A DNA stretch of 64,000 nt from NCBI RefSeq assembly GCF_017873175.1, contig NZ_JAGGJW010000001.1:1-64000 (forward strand). Direction: 5' to 3'. Both the position numbers and the translations under genes were made by a program. Below are positions 52,446 to 62,300 of this stretch, one piece after another (position 1 is the first letter of the stretch; every line of letters begins with the position of its first letter). The notes under the pieces were generated by a model that saw only the letters and a list, made by a program, of their open reading frames with translations, did not search any database and had not been told where the DNA came from. The DNA is from Neorhizobium petrolearium (GTDB taxonomy: Bacteria; Pseudomonadota; Alphaproteobacteria; Rhizobiales; Rhizobiaceae).

Positions 52446-53735
52446 TCAAGCCTTGCGTTGCATCCGGCAGAAAAAGAATCCGTCCGTATCGGTACTTGCG
52501 GGGGTCAAGGTGACAGTGAGTGCCTCTTTGAAGCGCGGCGACGGGGCGTCTTGTCCGAAGAGCTTGCTCCATTCCTGAGCAGCCGGCGCGATCGAGAATT
52601 CCGGATGTTCCGCGCAGAAGCGTGAAACCTGGGCGTCGTTCTCCTCCGGCAGGATGGAACAGGTGACGTAAAGCAGCGCGCCGCCGGGCTTCACGAAGGT
52701 TGCAGCTTCCGAGAGCGCCTCCTGTTGCTGGGCGACGCGCTCGTCGAGGTTTTTCGGCGTCAGCCGCCATTTCGTGTCCGGCCGGCGACGCCAGGTACCG
52801 GTGCCGGTGCAGGGGGCGTCGACAAGCACGGCGTCGAGCTTGCCTTTCAGCGGATCAAGCTGATGGACATCGTCATGAACCTGCACGTTGCGGGTGCCGG
52901 CGCGGCGCAGACGTTCGATGATCGGCGCCAGCCGCTTGCGGTCGGCGTCATAGGCGTGGATCTGGCCCTTATTGTGCATGGCAGCCGCCATCGCGAGTGT
53001 CTTTCCGCCGCCACCGGCGCAATAGTCGAGCACCTGGTCGTGCTCGCCGGGTTGCACGAGATCGGCGACGATCTGCGATCCCTCGTCCTGCACTTCGAAC
53101 CAACCCTTCTGAAATGAAAGCTCGGCCGTGACGTTCGGAAGTCGGGACGCTCCTTCACCGGCGGCGATGCGGACGCCATTGCGGGCGATGCGCGACGGTT
53201 TCGCGCCTGAGCGTTCCAGCGCCTTGACGACCTTCTCCCGGCTCGCCTTCAACGTGTTGGCGCGGAGATCGAGGGTCGGCCGACCGGCCAGCGCCTTGGC
53301 CTCGACAAGCCAGTCCTCGCCGAAATTGGCCTCGAAGGATGGCTGGCTCCAGTCCGGGATGTCGCCCTGCACATGGAGCGGCGCATCTTCGAGATTGCGG
53401 GAGGCAAGGGCCGAAAGGTTCGCCTCGGTCAGGGCCGGCGGCGCAAAGCGGTCATCAGCGAACTCGGGCTGGAGTGCCTCGAGCGTGAGGCCCCATTGCC
53501 GGATGAGGACTGCGTAAGCGAGGGCGGTCGGGCTCTCGTCGCCCATCAGCCAGGCATGCGAAAGCCGCATGCGGAGCGCGTCATAGACGATATTGCCAAT
53601 TGCGGCACGATCGCCGGATCCGGCGAAACGGTGCGCGAGACCCCAGTCCTTGAGAGCATCGGCGACAGGGCGCTTTCGCGTCTCGATGTCGGCCAATACC
53701 TCGATGGCTCCGGCCACTCGCCCGCCCAGTCGCAT
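52446..53735 (-). CDS. rsmB: 16S rRNA m5C methyltransferase, RsmB-like
   Basis: A 429-residue RNA methyltransferase. The N-terminal NusB-like RNA-binding part is followed by a SAM-binding core with LDYCAGGGGKTLAMAA, VLVDAPCTGTGTWRR, which carries one catalytic cysteine, and LYVTCSILPEEN with the other. It methylates cytosine 967 in 16S rRNA, or a related position. Ends FFFCRMQRK. It lies head-on upstream of the iron operon on the same strand and is not part of it. Confidence 0.92.
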   Translation of the reverse strand: MRLGGRVAGAIEVLADIETRKRPVADALKDWGLAHRFAGSGDRAAIGNIVYDALRMRLSHAWLMGDESPTALAYAVLIRQWGLTLEALQPEFADDRFAPPALTEANLSALASRNLEDAPLHVQGDIPDWSQPSFEANFGEDWLVEAKALAGRPTLDLRANTLKASREKVVKALERSGAKPSRIARNGVRIAAGEGASRLPNVTAELSFQKGWFEVQDEGSQIVADLVQPGEHDQVLDYCAGGGGKTLAMAAAMHNKGQIHAYDADRKRLAPIIERLRRAGTRNVQVHDDVHQLDPLKGKLDAVLVDAPCTGTGTWRRRPDTKWRLTPKNLDERVAQQQEALSEAATFVKPGGALLYVTCSILPEENDAQVSRFCAEHPEFSIAPAAQEWSKLFGQDAPSPRFKEALTVTLTPASTDTDGFFFCRMQRKA

Positions 53736-53819
53736 GTCAATCTCCGTTTCGGTTGAACCCGTATGGAACGGCTCGTAACGGCGAATGACGCAAAGGGCAA
53801 GAGCCGGGCGCCGCGCGCC

Positions 53820-54230
53820 TCAGCCGTCGATGTCCTTAAGACCCTTGCCCGGGATCTTCTGGTTGTCGGCGGTGATAATCTGGTAACAGACCTGCGCCGT
53901 GCCGGAGCGGACCATGCCGATGTTCTGCGCGGCGGCCTTGGAGACATCGATCACCCGGCCACGGATGAAAGGCCCGCGGTCGTTGATGCGTACGATCACA
54001 CTCTTGCCGTTGCGTTTGTTGGTGACCTTCACCTTCGTGCCGAAAGGCAGCGAGCGGTGGGCTGCGGTCAGTTTCGAAGGATTCATCCGTTCCCCGGATG
54101 CCGTCTTGGAAGTCAGAGCGTACCAGGATGCGTGACCACATCCGGGCGCAGCGTTAGCCTCTGCGGAGCCAAGGAGTGCAAAAGCAGCAGTGGCAGCCGC
54201 GGCGCAAATCGAGCGTCGAATTTTCTTCAA
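53820..54230 (-). CDS. RlpA-family septal-ring lytic transglycosylase-like protein
   Basis: A 136-residue exported protein with signal peptide ([26 protein letters not shown]) and a double-psi barrel: [65 protein letters not shown]. The catalytic aspartate is in NDRGPF. There is no SPOR domain, so it is a short RlpA. TTG at 54230 gives the clean signal peptide; a GTG at 54320 would add 30 residues that do not fit. RlpA cleaves naked glycan strands at the septum. Confidence 0.85.
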   Translation of the reverse strand: MKKIRRSICAAAATAAFALLGSAEANAAPGCGHASWYALTSKTASGERMNPSKLTAAHRSLPFGTKVKVTNKRNGKSVIVRINDRGPFIRGRVIDVSKAAAQNIGMVRSGTAQVCYQIITADNQKIPGKGLKDIDG

Positions 54231-54609
54231 GTTCGTCGTCCCCGTCGTTTGTCCCTGCACGTTGCGTGCAAAATGGCTAAGCGGGGCGAAAAATGGCGGA
54301 AAAGTGGGCTTTTTGATCACGGAATATTACAAGATGTAACATTCGTGATTACATTGCAGTCGATCTTTTTAAGAAGCCAGCTAAGCTTTTATGGAAGAAA
54401 ACATTTAAAAACAGAGGGAAACCGGAATGGTATTCCCGGAAGAATCATGCGGCTGACCTGATCACGAAAATCGCAGAAAAAATTTGTCGTAATGCGCGAT
54501 TCCTTGCCTCATTCAGGCAAATTTTACGGCCTTGCGCCACATATCTTAAAAAAGAATAACCAGATTTTCCGGTAAGGATGGAAATTTCAACCGTTTTAAG
54601 ATGGGAAAA
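54231..54609. other. AT-rich intergenic region
   Basis: This 379-base gap between the RlpA start and the epimerase end has no convincing gene. It is AT-rich and holds a small hairpin with arms TTGCCT and AGGCAA (54504..54520) followed by TTTTA, a weak plus-strand terminator. The RlpA promoter should be within it. Confidence 0.4.
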
Positions 54610-55482
54610 TTATCCTTTCCAACGTCCGGTAGACCACAACTCGGCCAGCGACACGCGGTAATTGGGAAAGCGGAATTCAAAGCCCGCGGCACGGATCTTG
54701 GCATTCGAAACGCGCTTGTTGGCGCCGTAGAATGAGCGTGCCATGGGCGTCATTTCGGCGGTTTCGAAATCCTGTTCCGGAGGCGGTTCTACACCCATCA
54801 GCCGGGCAGCTTCGACGATGACATCCTGGGCCGGGCCGGGCTCGTCATCAGTGACATTATATATGCCGCCCATCTTGCGCTTTGCGAGAAAGAGCGCGGC
54901 GCCGCCGATATCCTCGACGCGGATGCGATTGAAGACCTGATCCTTCTTGACGATGCGCCGCGCTGTACCGCGTTCGAGGTTGACGAAGGCGTTACGATCG
55001 GGGCCATAGATGCCGGAAAGGCGCAGGATAGCGACCGGCACGCCGGCGGCCTCTCCCTCAGCAGTCCAGGCCTCCTCGGTATCGACCCGTTCGATCGAAC
55101 GACCCAGGATCGGACTGCCGGGAGTTTCTTCCGTCACCCAGTCGCCGCCATGATCGCCGTAGACGCCGGCGGTGGAGAGATAACCGATCCATTCAAGCCT
55201 GGGGCAGAGTTCGGCGAGCCTGCCCTTCATGAGCTTCAGCAGCGGGTCACCCTCCGAGCCCGGCGGGACGGATTGCACGAGATGCGTGACTTGCTTCAGT
55301 TCGGCCAGCAGTTCATCGCTGAACGAGCCGCCGTCGAAGATGAAGGCTCGGATATCCTTGGAGGAGAGCTCTGCCACTTTCTCGGCAGTTCTGGCGGTGC
55401 CGGAGACCTTGGCGCCATCTCTTTTGAATTCCTCGGCGATCGCCTGGCCGGAATAACCGCATCCGAAGATCATCAGCCGCAT
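54610..55482 (-). CDS. NAD(P)-dependent epimerase-like SDR (YeeZ-type)
   Basis: A 290-residue extended-SDR protein. The cofactor motif is IFGCGYSGQAI near the N-terminus, then YLSTAGVYGDHGGDWVTEETP, with the tyrosine of the catalytic region, and GIYNVTDDEPGPAQDV near the C-terminal end. Its start overlaps the queG stop by one base (TGATG), so it is cotranslated with queG. The YeeZ branch has no known substrate. Confidence 0.85.
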   Translation of the reverse strand: MRLMIFGCGYSGQAIAEEFKRDGAKVSGTARTAEKVAELSSKDIRAFIFDGGSFSDELLAELKQVTHLVQSVPPGSEGDPLLKLMKGRLAELCPRLEWIGYLSTAGVYGDHGGDWVTEETPGSPILGRSIERVDTEEAWTAEGEAAGVPVAILRLSGIYGPDRNAFVNLERGTARRIVKKDQVFNRIRVEDIGGAALFLAKRKMGGIYNVTDDEPGPAQDVIVEAARLMGVEPPPEQDFETAEMTPMARSFYGANKRVSNAKIRAAGFEFRFPNYRVSLAELWSTGRWKG

Positions 55483-56654
55483 CAGTCTACTCCCGCCAGT
55501 CGCCACTCTTCCAACACTTCCGGGTCTTCCTCGATTCCGCGCGTTTGCGCGAACCGTGCAAAATCCCCATCCGGCATCAGCCGTCTCAGAGCCCATATAG
55601 CCATGCCGCGCACCACGGGCGAGGGGTCGCCCGAAAGTTCGCGGCATCGGGCGATGAGGCTGGCGTCGCCGGAATTGCCGGCGGCGATCAGCACGTTGCG
55701 GATGAACCGGTCGCGACCGATGCGTTTCACCGGCGAACCGCTGAAAAAGGTGCGGAACGTGGCGTCGTCCAGCGTCAGCAGGAAGGCGATGGAGGGCTCC
55801 TTCAAGTCCTCGCGGGCCTTCAGCTTCATCTCGAAGGCGCTTGCCGCGAACTTGTTCCAGGGGCAGGCGGCAAGACAGTCGTCGCAGCCATAGACGCGGT
55901 TGCCGATCAGCGGCCGGAATTCCGGGGCGATCGGCCCTTTATGCTCGATCGTGAGATAGGAGATGCAGCGGCGCGCATCGAGCCGGTAGGGGGCCGGGAA
56001 AGCCGCTGTCGGGCAGGCATCGAGACAGGCGCGGCAGGAGCCGCAATGATCCGTCTCCGGCTCGTCTTTGATGAGTTCGGCGGTGGTGAAAAGGCTACCG
56101 AGAAAAAGCCAGGAACCATGGGTCCGGCTGACGAGATTGGTATGCTTGCCCTGCCAGCCGAGACCGGCCGCCTCCGCCAGCGGTTTTTCCATGACGGGCG
56201 CCGTGTCGACGAACACCTTCACGTCTTCCCCGGCGCGGGCGGCGAAACGGGTGGCAATCTCCTTCAGCCGGCCCTTGATGAGGTCGTGATAGTCGCGGTT
56301 GCGGGCATAGACCGAGATCGCCGCCTTGTCCGGTCTGTCGAGAATTCCGCGCGGATCTTCATCCGGGCCGTAATTCAGCCCGAACATGACGATGGACCGG
56401 ACCTCCGACCACAGCACTTTCGGATCGGCGCGGCGCAGTCTGGTCTCGGCCATCCAGTCCATCGTGCCATGGTGGCCTTCGGCAAGAAAAACCTCAAGCC
56501 GCTCCGGCGCCCGCGGAATGCTGTCGGGTCCCGTGACACGGCAGAGATCGAAGCCCTGGCTTTTCGCCTCCACTTGAATGAAGGCGGTCAGCTTCTCCCG
56601 CCGTCGCAGCGCTTTTTCAGCTTCTCGGTTATCGTCAGAAATCAAGGTCCGCAT
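55482..56654 (-). CDS. queG: Epoxyqueuosine reductase
   Basis: QueG does the last step of queuosine synthesis on tRNA with cobalamin and two [4Fe-4S] clusters. The 390-residue protein shows FVDTAPVMEKPLAEAAGLGWQGKHTNL, the two ferredoxin-like cysteine groups HCGSCRACLDACPTAAF and YGCDDCLAACPWNKF, and a HEAT-like end that binds tRNA. Length equals the family. It overlaps the GST gene by 20 bases and the epimerase by one, so the three form an operon. Confidence 0.95.
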   Translation of the reverse strand: MRTLISDDNREAEKALRRREKLTAFIQVEAKSQGFDLCRVTGPDSIPRAPERLEVFLAEGHHGTMDWMAETRLRRADPKVLWSEVRSIVMFGLNYGPDEDPRGILDRPDKAAISVYARNRDYHDLIKGRLKEIATRFAARAGEDVKVFVDTAPVMEKPLAEAAGLGWQGKHTNLVSRTHGSWLFLGSLFTTAELIKDEPETDHCGSCRACLDACPTAAFPAPYRLDARRCISYLTIEHKGPIAPEFRPLIGNRVYGCDDCLAACPWNKFAASAFEMKLKAREDLKEPSIAFLLTLDDATFRTFFSGSPVKRIGRDRFIRNVLIAAGNSGDASLIARCRELSGDPSPVVRGMAIWALRRLMPDGDFARFAQTRGIEEDPEVLEEWRLAGVD

Positions 56655-57327
56655 AATGGGATACCGGGGTCAGTCCGCGGATGCGCTCGGCGAGCAGCGG
56701 CCGGAAAGAAGGGCGCGATTTCAGCCGCTGATACCATTCCTTGGCGACCGGCGTATCCGACCAGTCAATCTCACCAAGATAGTCTAGCACGGAAATGCAG
56801 GCAGCGGCCGCGAGATCCGCATAGCTCAGGCGGTCCCCCGCCAGCCATGGGCGCGAGCCGGCAAGCCAGGAGAGATATTTCATATGCTGGCGGATATTGG
56901 CGCGGGAGGTACGCAACACCTTCGAATCCGGCGCGCCGCCGCCGTGGGCCGCACTCATCTGCAGTTTGTAGATGCGTTCGCGGCTCAGCGGCCTCGTCAC
57001 GTCCTGTTCCATCTTCTGCAGGAACCATTCGGTAAGGCGGCGGATTTCGGCGCGCTGCCACGGATCTTCGGCAAGCAGTCGCCGGTCGCGTTTCAGGACG
57101 CCATGCGTCTCATCGAGAAATTCCATGAGCACGGAAGGGCCACAAAGTACCCGCATGCTGTCGTCCACATAGACGGGAAGCGTGCCTGCAGGATTGAGTG
57201 TCAGGAATTCACGGCGCTTTTCCCAGGGCTGCTCTTCGACCAGATCCGCCTGGAAACCGTATTCGGCAAGGATCAGCCGAACGAAGCGGGAGGCCGTAGA
57301 CATGGGGTGATGATAGAGGGTGGGCAT
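56635..57327 (-). CDS. Glutathione S-transferase family protein
   Basis: A 230-residue GST with the thioredoxin-like N-terminal domain (LYHHPMSTASRFVRLILAEYGFQADLVEEQPWEKRREFLTLNPAGTLPVYVDD) and an all-helical C-terminal domain (WLAGDRLSYADLAAAACISVLDYLGEIDW). The serine in MSTASRF probably activates glutathione. The stop lies inside queG, 20 bases after its start. First gene of the GST-queG-epimerase operon. Substrate unknown. Confidence 0.92.
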   Translation of the reverse strand: MPTLYHHPMSTASRFVRLILAEYGFQADLVEEQPWEKRREFLTLNPAGTLPVYVDDSMRVLCGPSVLMEFLDETHGVLKRDRRLLAEDPWQRAEIRRLTEWFLQKMEQDVTRPLSRERIYKLQMSAAHGGGAPDSKVLRTSRANIRQHMKYLSWLAGSRPWLAGDRLSYADLAAAACISVLDYLGEIDWSDTPVAKEWYQRLKSRPSFRPLLAERIRGLTPVSHYADLDF

Positions 57328-57483
57328 GGATACTTGAACTTCACGAATAGTGTATAGGGAGGTTATGGTCGCTTCGCGCGCCCGCCTGACATATGGCAGC
57401 TATATGGATTTGGTAGGGCCAACACAAGCAACGGCTCATAGAGTACCTCAAACTGCCCTCATCTGCTCAACAAAGGATTAAGA

Positions 57484-58290
57484 ATGGCGGATCAGTCCAT
57501 TATCAGCGCCCTCGTTCTTGGCTTGATCGAGGGGCTTACGGAATTTCTTCCCGTTTCCTCAACCGCTCACGTTCTGCTCGCCGGTCATTTTCTTGGATTT
57601 CAATCGCCCGGGAACACTTTCGCAGTGCTGATTCAGCTCGGCGCCATCCTGGCGATTCTGCTCGTCTACGCCGGCAAGCTGTTGGAAATCGCCATGGATA
57701 TTCCGACGAGCCGCAAGGCCAGGCATTTCGTCGTGACGGTATTGATTGCTTTTCTGCCTGCGGCGGTCATCGGGGCGCTCGCACATGACTTCATCAAGAC
57801 CGTGCTGTTCGAGACGCCGATGCTGATCTGTATCGTGCTGATTCTCGGCGGTTTCGTGCTCCTTGCCGTCGATAGAATGAAGTTCCAGCCGAAATATCAC
57901 GACATAATGGACTATCCTTGGCCACTCGCGCTCAAGATCGGCTTCTTCCAGTGCCTCGCGATGGTCCCCGGCACGTCGCGCTCGGGAGCGACGATCGTCG
58001 GCGCATTGCTGATGGGGGCCGATAAACGCTCGGCTGCGGAATTCTCCTTCTTTCTCGCCATGCCGACCATGCTCGGGGCCTTCGTGCTCGACCTATACAA
58101 GAATCGCGACATCCTGAGCCTCGATGACGGCGCCGTCATCGCGATCGGCTTCGTCGCGGCATTCGTCACTGCGATTTTCGTCGTGCGCTCGCTGCTCGAT
58201 TTCGTCTCAAGCCGCGGTTATGCGTTCTTCGCCTACTGGCGGATCATTATCGGCGTCGCCGGTCTTCTGGCTCTCGTCATGCTTGGCTAA
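57484..58290 (+). CDS. uppP: Undecaprenyl-diphosphatase
   Basis: UppP (BacA) recycles the cell-wall lipid carrier by removing a phosphate from undecaprenyl diphosphate at the periplasmic side of the inner membrane. The 268-residue protein has eight predicted membrane segments, the first motif [19 protein letters not shown] and the second [18 protein letters not shown], both parts of the active site. Length and order are standard. It is transcribed alone with a 156-base promoter gap behind it. Confidence 0.96.
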   Translation: MADQSIISALVLGLIEGLTEFLPVSSTAHVLLAGHFLGFQSPGNTFAVLIQLGAILAILLVYAGKLLEIAMDIPTSRKARHFVVTVLIAFLPAAVIGALAHDFIKTVLFETPMLICIVLILGGFVLLAVDRMKFQPKYHDIMDYPWPLALKIGFFQCLAMVPGTSRSGATIVGALLMGADKRSAAEFSFFLAMPTMLGAFVLDLYKNRDILSLDDGAVIAIGFVAAFVTAIFVVRSLLDFVSSRGYAFFAYWRIIIGVAGLLALVMLG

Positions 58291-58293
58291 ACC

Positions 58294-58452
58294 CTAACGG
58301 CGGCGGTTATAAAGGAAGAAATCGTAGCCGGCGGCCGCAAGGGTGATGAAGAAAAGGAAGCCCAGATCGACGCGAGGGACGCGCCAGAAAAGAATGCCGA
58401 CAAAGCCGGCGAGGATCAAAAATGCAATGAGTTGCAGGAGGCGATCCCTCAT
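58294..58452 (-). CDS. Small membrane protein, 52 residues
   Basis: On the minus strand an ATG at 58452, preceded by GGAGG, reads MRDRLLQLIAFLILAGFVGI and ends FFITLAAAGYDFFLYNRRR. It has two hydrophobic segments with positive ends. It lies three bases from the uppP stop, convergent. The strong ribosome site and typical membrane topology support a gene. No family is recognised. Confidence 0.7.
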   Translation of the reverse strand: MRDRLLQLIAFLILAGFVGILFWRVPRVDLGFLFFITLAAAGYDFFLYNRRR

Positions 58453-58524
58453 TCAAATATCCTCCATTGCTAAGGTCCTGCCGTCTCTGGACGTCCCGCT
58501 CCATGCCGACCAATGAAATTCCGT

Positions 58525-59943
58525 TCATCGTCCATAGACTGCCGCCGGGAGATAGAACACGATCTGCGGAAAGAGGTACATGAGTGTCATGCTGATAAAG
58601 ACCATCAGCACGAACGGCAGTACGCCGTTGAATATCTCTGTCAGTCGTACCTCTGGCGGCGCGATCCCCTTGAGATAGTAGGCTGACATCGCCATGGGCG
58701 GTGTCAGAAACGAGGTCTGAAGATTAAGCGCCACCAGAATGCCGAAGAAAAGCGGGTCGATGTTGAACAGGCTGAGCAGCGGCAGGAAGATGGGAACGAA
58801 GATGATGATGATCTCCGACCACTCCAGCGGCCATCCCAAGAGAAAGATGATGATCTGCGCCAGGAGCAGGAATTGGAACGGGGTCAGGTCGAGTCCCCGC
58901 ACGAATTCCGAGATGACCTGCTCCCCGCCGAGATAGGAGAATACGGAAGAGAAGGTATAGGATCCGACAAACAGCCAGCACACCATCGCGGTCGTCCGGA
59001 CCGTCAGATAGACGCTCTGGCGCATCCTTTCCCACGTGAAGGCCTTGTATCCGATTGCAAGCAGGATACCGCCCAGCGCACCGATGGACGCAGCTTCCGT
59101 CGGGGTTGCGAGCCCGAAGAGGATCGAGCCCAACACGGCGAGGATGAGGAAGGCGAGCGGGAAGAAGGAGGTCGCGATCATCACCAAGACCCGTCCAAGG
59201 GGCACGTCGGGCACTTCATCTGCAGTCGGTCGTGGCGCTACATTCGGCTGAAGGATCGAGCGTCCGACCACGTAAATGAGGTAAAGCCCCACGAGTGTAA
59301 GGCCCGGCAGCAACGCCGCGGAATAGAGCCGCACGATCGAGACTCCCGATGCCGCGGCATAGACGATCAGCATGATCGAAGGGGGGATCAGGATACCGAG
59401 CGTCCCGCCGGCGCAAATGATTCCCGAGGCGAAGGATTTATCGTAACGCGCTTTCAGCATGGCGGGCAATGCAAGCAGGCCCATCAGGGTGACGACGGCG
59501 CCGACAATGCCCGTCGCCGTCGCAAAAAGCGCGCAGGTGATCAGCGCCGCGACCCCCATCGATCCAGGCACATTCTTCGACGCGATATTGAGCGTGTTGA
59601 AAAGCCTGTCGACGATGTTCGCGCGCTCGACGATATAGCCCATGAACAGAAAGAGCGGGATGGCGGTCAGGACGTCATTCGCCATCACCGTATAGGTCTG
59701 GTTGACGAAGAGGTCGAAGATGCGATTGTTGAAGAAGCCTTCGACCCAAAGCCTGGCGCTTTCCCACCAGCCCGCATTTTCATCGAGCCTGTTATAGGCC
59801 CGCCACATGCGGCTCGGATCGTAATACGCATAATAGCCGAAGCCGATGCCCAGGGCCATCAGGTTGAAGGCGATCGGAAAGCCGAGAAAAACGATGAAGA
59901 TGAACAGGCCAAGCATGAGCAGCGCGACTTGCGGATCGGTCAT
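58525..59943 (-). CDS. TRAP transporter large permease, DctM/TakM-type
   Basis: A 472-residue permease with about twelve predicted membrane segments. Its SFASGIICAGGTLGILIPPSIMLIVYAAASGVSI and WPLEWSEIIIIFVPIFLPLL ... LNLQTSFLTPPMAMSAYYLKG segments are typical of the large TRAP subunit of the mannitol/chloroaromatic/alpha-keto acid branch (FcbT3/TakM). It uses the Na+ gradient to move substrate delivered by the periplasmic protein. Starts four bases inside the small-permease gene (ATGA). Confidence 0.92.
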   Translation of the reverse strand: MTDPQVALLMLGLFIFIVFLGFPIAFNLMALGIGFGYYAYYDPSRMWRAYNRLDENAGWWESARLWVEGFFNNRIFDLFVNQTYTVMANDVLTAIPLFLFMGYIVERANIVDRLFNTLNIASKNVPGSMGVAALITCALFATATGIVGAVVTLMGLLALPAMLKARYDKSFASGIICAGGTLGILIPPSIMLIVYAAASGVSIVRLYSAALLPGLTLVGLYLIYVVGRSILQPNVAPRPTADEVPDVPLGRVLVMIATSFFPLAFLILAVLGSILFGLATPTEAASIGALGGILLAIGYKAFTWERMRQSVYLTVRTTAMVCWLFVGSYTFSSVFSYLGGEQVISEFVRGLDLTPFQFLLLAQIIIFLLGWPLEWSEIIIIFVPIFLPLLSLFNIDPLFFGILVALNLQTSFLTPPMAMSAYYLKGIAPPEVRLTEIFNGVLPFVLMVFISMTLMYLFPQIVFYLPAAVYGR

Positions 59944-60524
59944 GCCTGATCTCCCGAAAGCTCGGCCTGTTTCTCCTTGATGAGTAGAATTTCTGTCTCC
60001 TCGACATCGGCGGCAACCGGCATCCAGTCCCCGGCGCGAATGCAATGAATGCAGCGAAGGACCTGCGCGATCCCTTGAATGAAGAGCAGCAGGCCGGCGG
60101 CGACCATGACGGTCTTGAACTGGTAGATCGGAATGCCGGCGGGGCTGTTGACGCTGACCTCGCCGTAGCTCCACGATCTCGACGCATATTTCCAGCCCGA
60201 GAAGATCAGCGCCGTTATGCCAGGGAAAAAGAAGAGGAAATACAGGATGAGATCGACGATCGCCTGTGTTCTCGGCTTCCACAGGCGGTAAAGGAAGTCG
60301 CCGCGAACGTGTCCACCGCGAGAAAGCGTATAGGCGCCTCCCATCATGAAAAGCGTCCCATACATGATGAAGGATACATCCAGCGCCCAGGGAGTCGGGC
60401 GTCCGACAACGTAGCGCACGAAGACCTCGTAACTCGTGCCGAATGTCATGAGCACGATGAGCCAGGCAAATGCCTTGCCGAACCAAGCCGACGTTGCATC
60501 GGCGAACCGGATGAATGCCCGCAT
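59940..60524 (-). CDS. TRAP transporter small permease, DctQ/TakQ-type
   Basis: A 194-residue protein with four predicted membrane helices, the TRAP small-subunit layout: ATSAWFGKAFAWLIVLMTFGTSYEVFVRYVVGRPTPWALDVSFIMYGTLFMMGGAYTLSRGGHVRGDFLYR. The last 30 residues are polar. The stop overlaps the large permease start. Second of the three transporter genes. Confidence 0.9.
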   Translation of the reverse strand: MRAFIRFADATSAWFGKAFAWLIVLMTFGTSYEVFVRYVVGRPTPWALDVSFIMYGTLFMMGGAYTLSRGGHVRGDFLYRLWKPRTQAIVDLILYFLFFFPGITALIFSGWKYASRSWSYGEVSVNSPAGIPIYQFKTVMVAAGLLLFIQGIAQVLRCIHCIRAGDWMPVAADVEETEILLIKEKQAELSGDQA

Positions 60525-60599
60525 GAATGACGTTTCCCCGTTTGCGTGAGGGCGGCAGGAGCAGAAAGCTCCTGCCGTTTGGCACTGCGCCGGCTACCG

Positions 60600-61733
60600 T
60601 CAGAGGTTTATCTTGCCCGGGAAATAGTGATTGTACGCCAGGGCATAATCGGGAGATGCCATGAGTTCGAAGAAGGTGACGCGGTCGACCCATGCCCGCT
60701 GGCTGTCAAGCACCCGCTTCATGAACTCGTCCTTTTCGAGTTCAACGATCAGGTCGTCCCAGGCCTTGATCTCGGCATCGAGGATTTCCTTGGACGTCCG
60801 GTGCAGGTTCACCTGATGCTCGTCCCGAAGCTTCAGCAGGTCGGCCGAATAATTATCCATGGCCGAAGCCGTGTTGGCCGTCGACGCGGCCTCGACGGCA
60901 TAGCGGGCAATTGCCTGCAGATCCGGCGGCAGGTCCTCGTAGAAATCTTTGTTGAACAGGAATTCGAAGCTCTCCGACGCCTGATGATAGGACGACAGAT
61001 AATAGTGCTTGGCCACGTCCTGCGCACCAAAGCGGATGTCCGACGAGGGGTTGTTGAACTCGAAAGCGTCAATGACACCACGCTCCATAGCAGGCACGAT
61101 TTCGCCGCCCGGCAATTGCGCCACGGACATGCCCATTGCCTGCATCAGGTCCGCGGCCAGACCGACTGTGCGGTATTTGAAACCGTTGACGTCGGCGACC
61201 GTATTGACTTCCTTCTTGAACCAGCCGAAGGGCTGGGCGAACATCGGGAAGCCGAGGAAGCCCACGACGTCGAGTTTCAGGATGTCCTGCTGGAGTTCAC
61301 GATAGAATTCTGCGCCACCGCCGGCATAGAACCACGACAGCATTGTCGTGGCGGAGCCGCCGAAAACCGGCCCGGTACCGAACAGGGAAGCGCCTTTGTG
61401 TTTGCCGTACCAGTAGGCGCAGACGGAATGGGCCGCATCGATGACCCCGTCGTGGCAGGCATCGAGCACCTGGAAGGCACCGACCACGGAGCCTGCCGGC
61501 AGAAGATCGATCTTCAATCTGCCTGCGGACATGGCTTCGACGCGCTCCACGTACTGGCGCGCGAAGTCCATCCAGATATCCGATGCCGGCCATGAGGTCT
61601 GCATCTTCATCACGATCGGCGATTGTGCAAGAACCGCGGGTGCCGCCAAACTGCCCGCCGCAACCCCACCTGCGGTTGCGCCTATTTTCAGGAAAGACCG
61701 GCGCGTCGGCGCCTTCTTTTCGTGCGTGTCCAT
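60600..61733 (-). CDS. TRAP transporter substrate-binding protein, TakP-like
   Basis: A 377-residue periplasmic binding protein with a twin-arginine signal (TRRSFLKIGATAGGVAAGSLAAPAVLA). The body has MKMQTSWPASDIWMDFARQYVERVEAMSAGRLKIDLLPAGSVVGAFQVLDACHDGVIDAAHSV, FAGG-like FYAGGGAEFYRELQ and FGWFKKEVNTVADVNGFKYRTVGLAADLMQAMG, as in the TakP/FcbT1 group. TakP binds alpha-keto acids such as pyruvate with Na+. The exact ligand here cannot be told. First gene of the operon. Confidence 0.92.
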   Translation of the reverse strand: MDTHEKKAPTRRSFLKIGATAGGVAAGSLAAPAVLAQSPIVMKMQTSWPASDIWMDFARQYVERVEAMSAGRLKIDLLPAGSVVGAFQVLDACHDGVIDAAHSVCAYWYGKHKGASLFGTGPVFGGSATTMLSWFYAGGGAEFYRELQQDILKLDVVGFLGFPMFAQPFGWFKKEVNTVADVNGFKYRTVGLAADLMQAMGMSVAQLPGGEIVPAMERGVIDAFEFNNPSSDIRFGAQDVAKHYYLSSYHQASESFEFLFNKDFYEDLPPDLQAIARYAVEAASTANTASAMDNYSADLLKLRDEHQVNLHRTSKEILDAEIKAWDDLIVELEKDEFMKRVLDSQRAWVDRVTFFELMASPDYALAYNHYFPGKINL

Positions 61734-61883
61734 TGATTTCTCCTCCCGGTTGGGCGGGCCATTGCCCTTCTCCCGGGAGAAGTATTCAGGAAAAGCACAG
61801 ACAACTCAATACAGGCGTGCAATATTTTGCCATCAAACGATCGTTGATTGCGTGTAAAGATGAGCGCTGTGCAATCGGAAGGA

Positions 61884-62045
61884 TTATTGGAGAGCGGGCT
61901 TGATCGATGCCGTGCTGCACGGATCGACGCCATAGGCCGGCGTGCATTCGATTTTGCCGGCTGCGCCCGTCCTCGGGGCCATGAACGAACCCGCGAGAAT
62001 GATCAGTGCTGCGCACGCAAAAAAGAGCGCGATGGGCTTGCCCAT
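61884..62045 (-). CDS. Small exported protein, 53 residues
   Basis: An ATG at 62045 with GAAAGG upstream reads MGKPIALFFACAALIILAG, a signal-like or membrane segment, then GKIECTPAYGVDPCSTASI with two cysteines that could form a disulfide. It is 150 bases upstream of the TRAP operon in the same direction but is probably separate. I do not recognise it. No gene is seen in 62046..62300. Confidence 0.55.
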   Translation of the reverse strand: MGKPIALFFACAALIILAGSFMAPRTGAAGKIECTPAYGVDPCSTASIKPALQ

Positions 62046-62300
62046 GGAGAAACGCCTTTCGGAAGAGGATTTGATCGTCACGGTTGAGTATCTATCTCGG
62101 CAGGAGCTTTATTGCTCGCATTCGAGAAATTCAATAAAGGATTTTGCTGAACCCGCCGTTAACGCGACTGCTTCAGTGACTGCGGCGTTTGCGCCACAGT
62201 TCATGCCTGAAAGATAAGCGGAAACAAAGGCATGCCCGCTTTTTGAGCGAGCAGGGAGCTGTTTCGGTGAGACAGAGGATCGGCTAATTTAGTAAAAATA

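Noticed and set aside
58873..59949. A 358-codon frame opposite the TRAP permease
   Set aside because: Very rich in Arg, Asp and Glu with no domain; the membrane protein on the minus strand is unambiguous.
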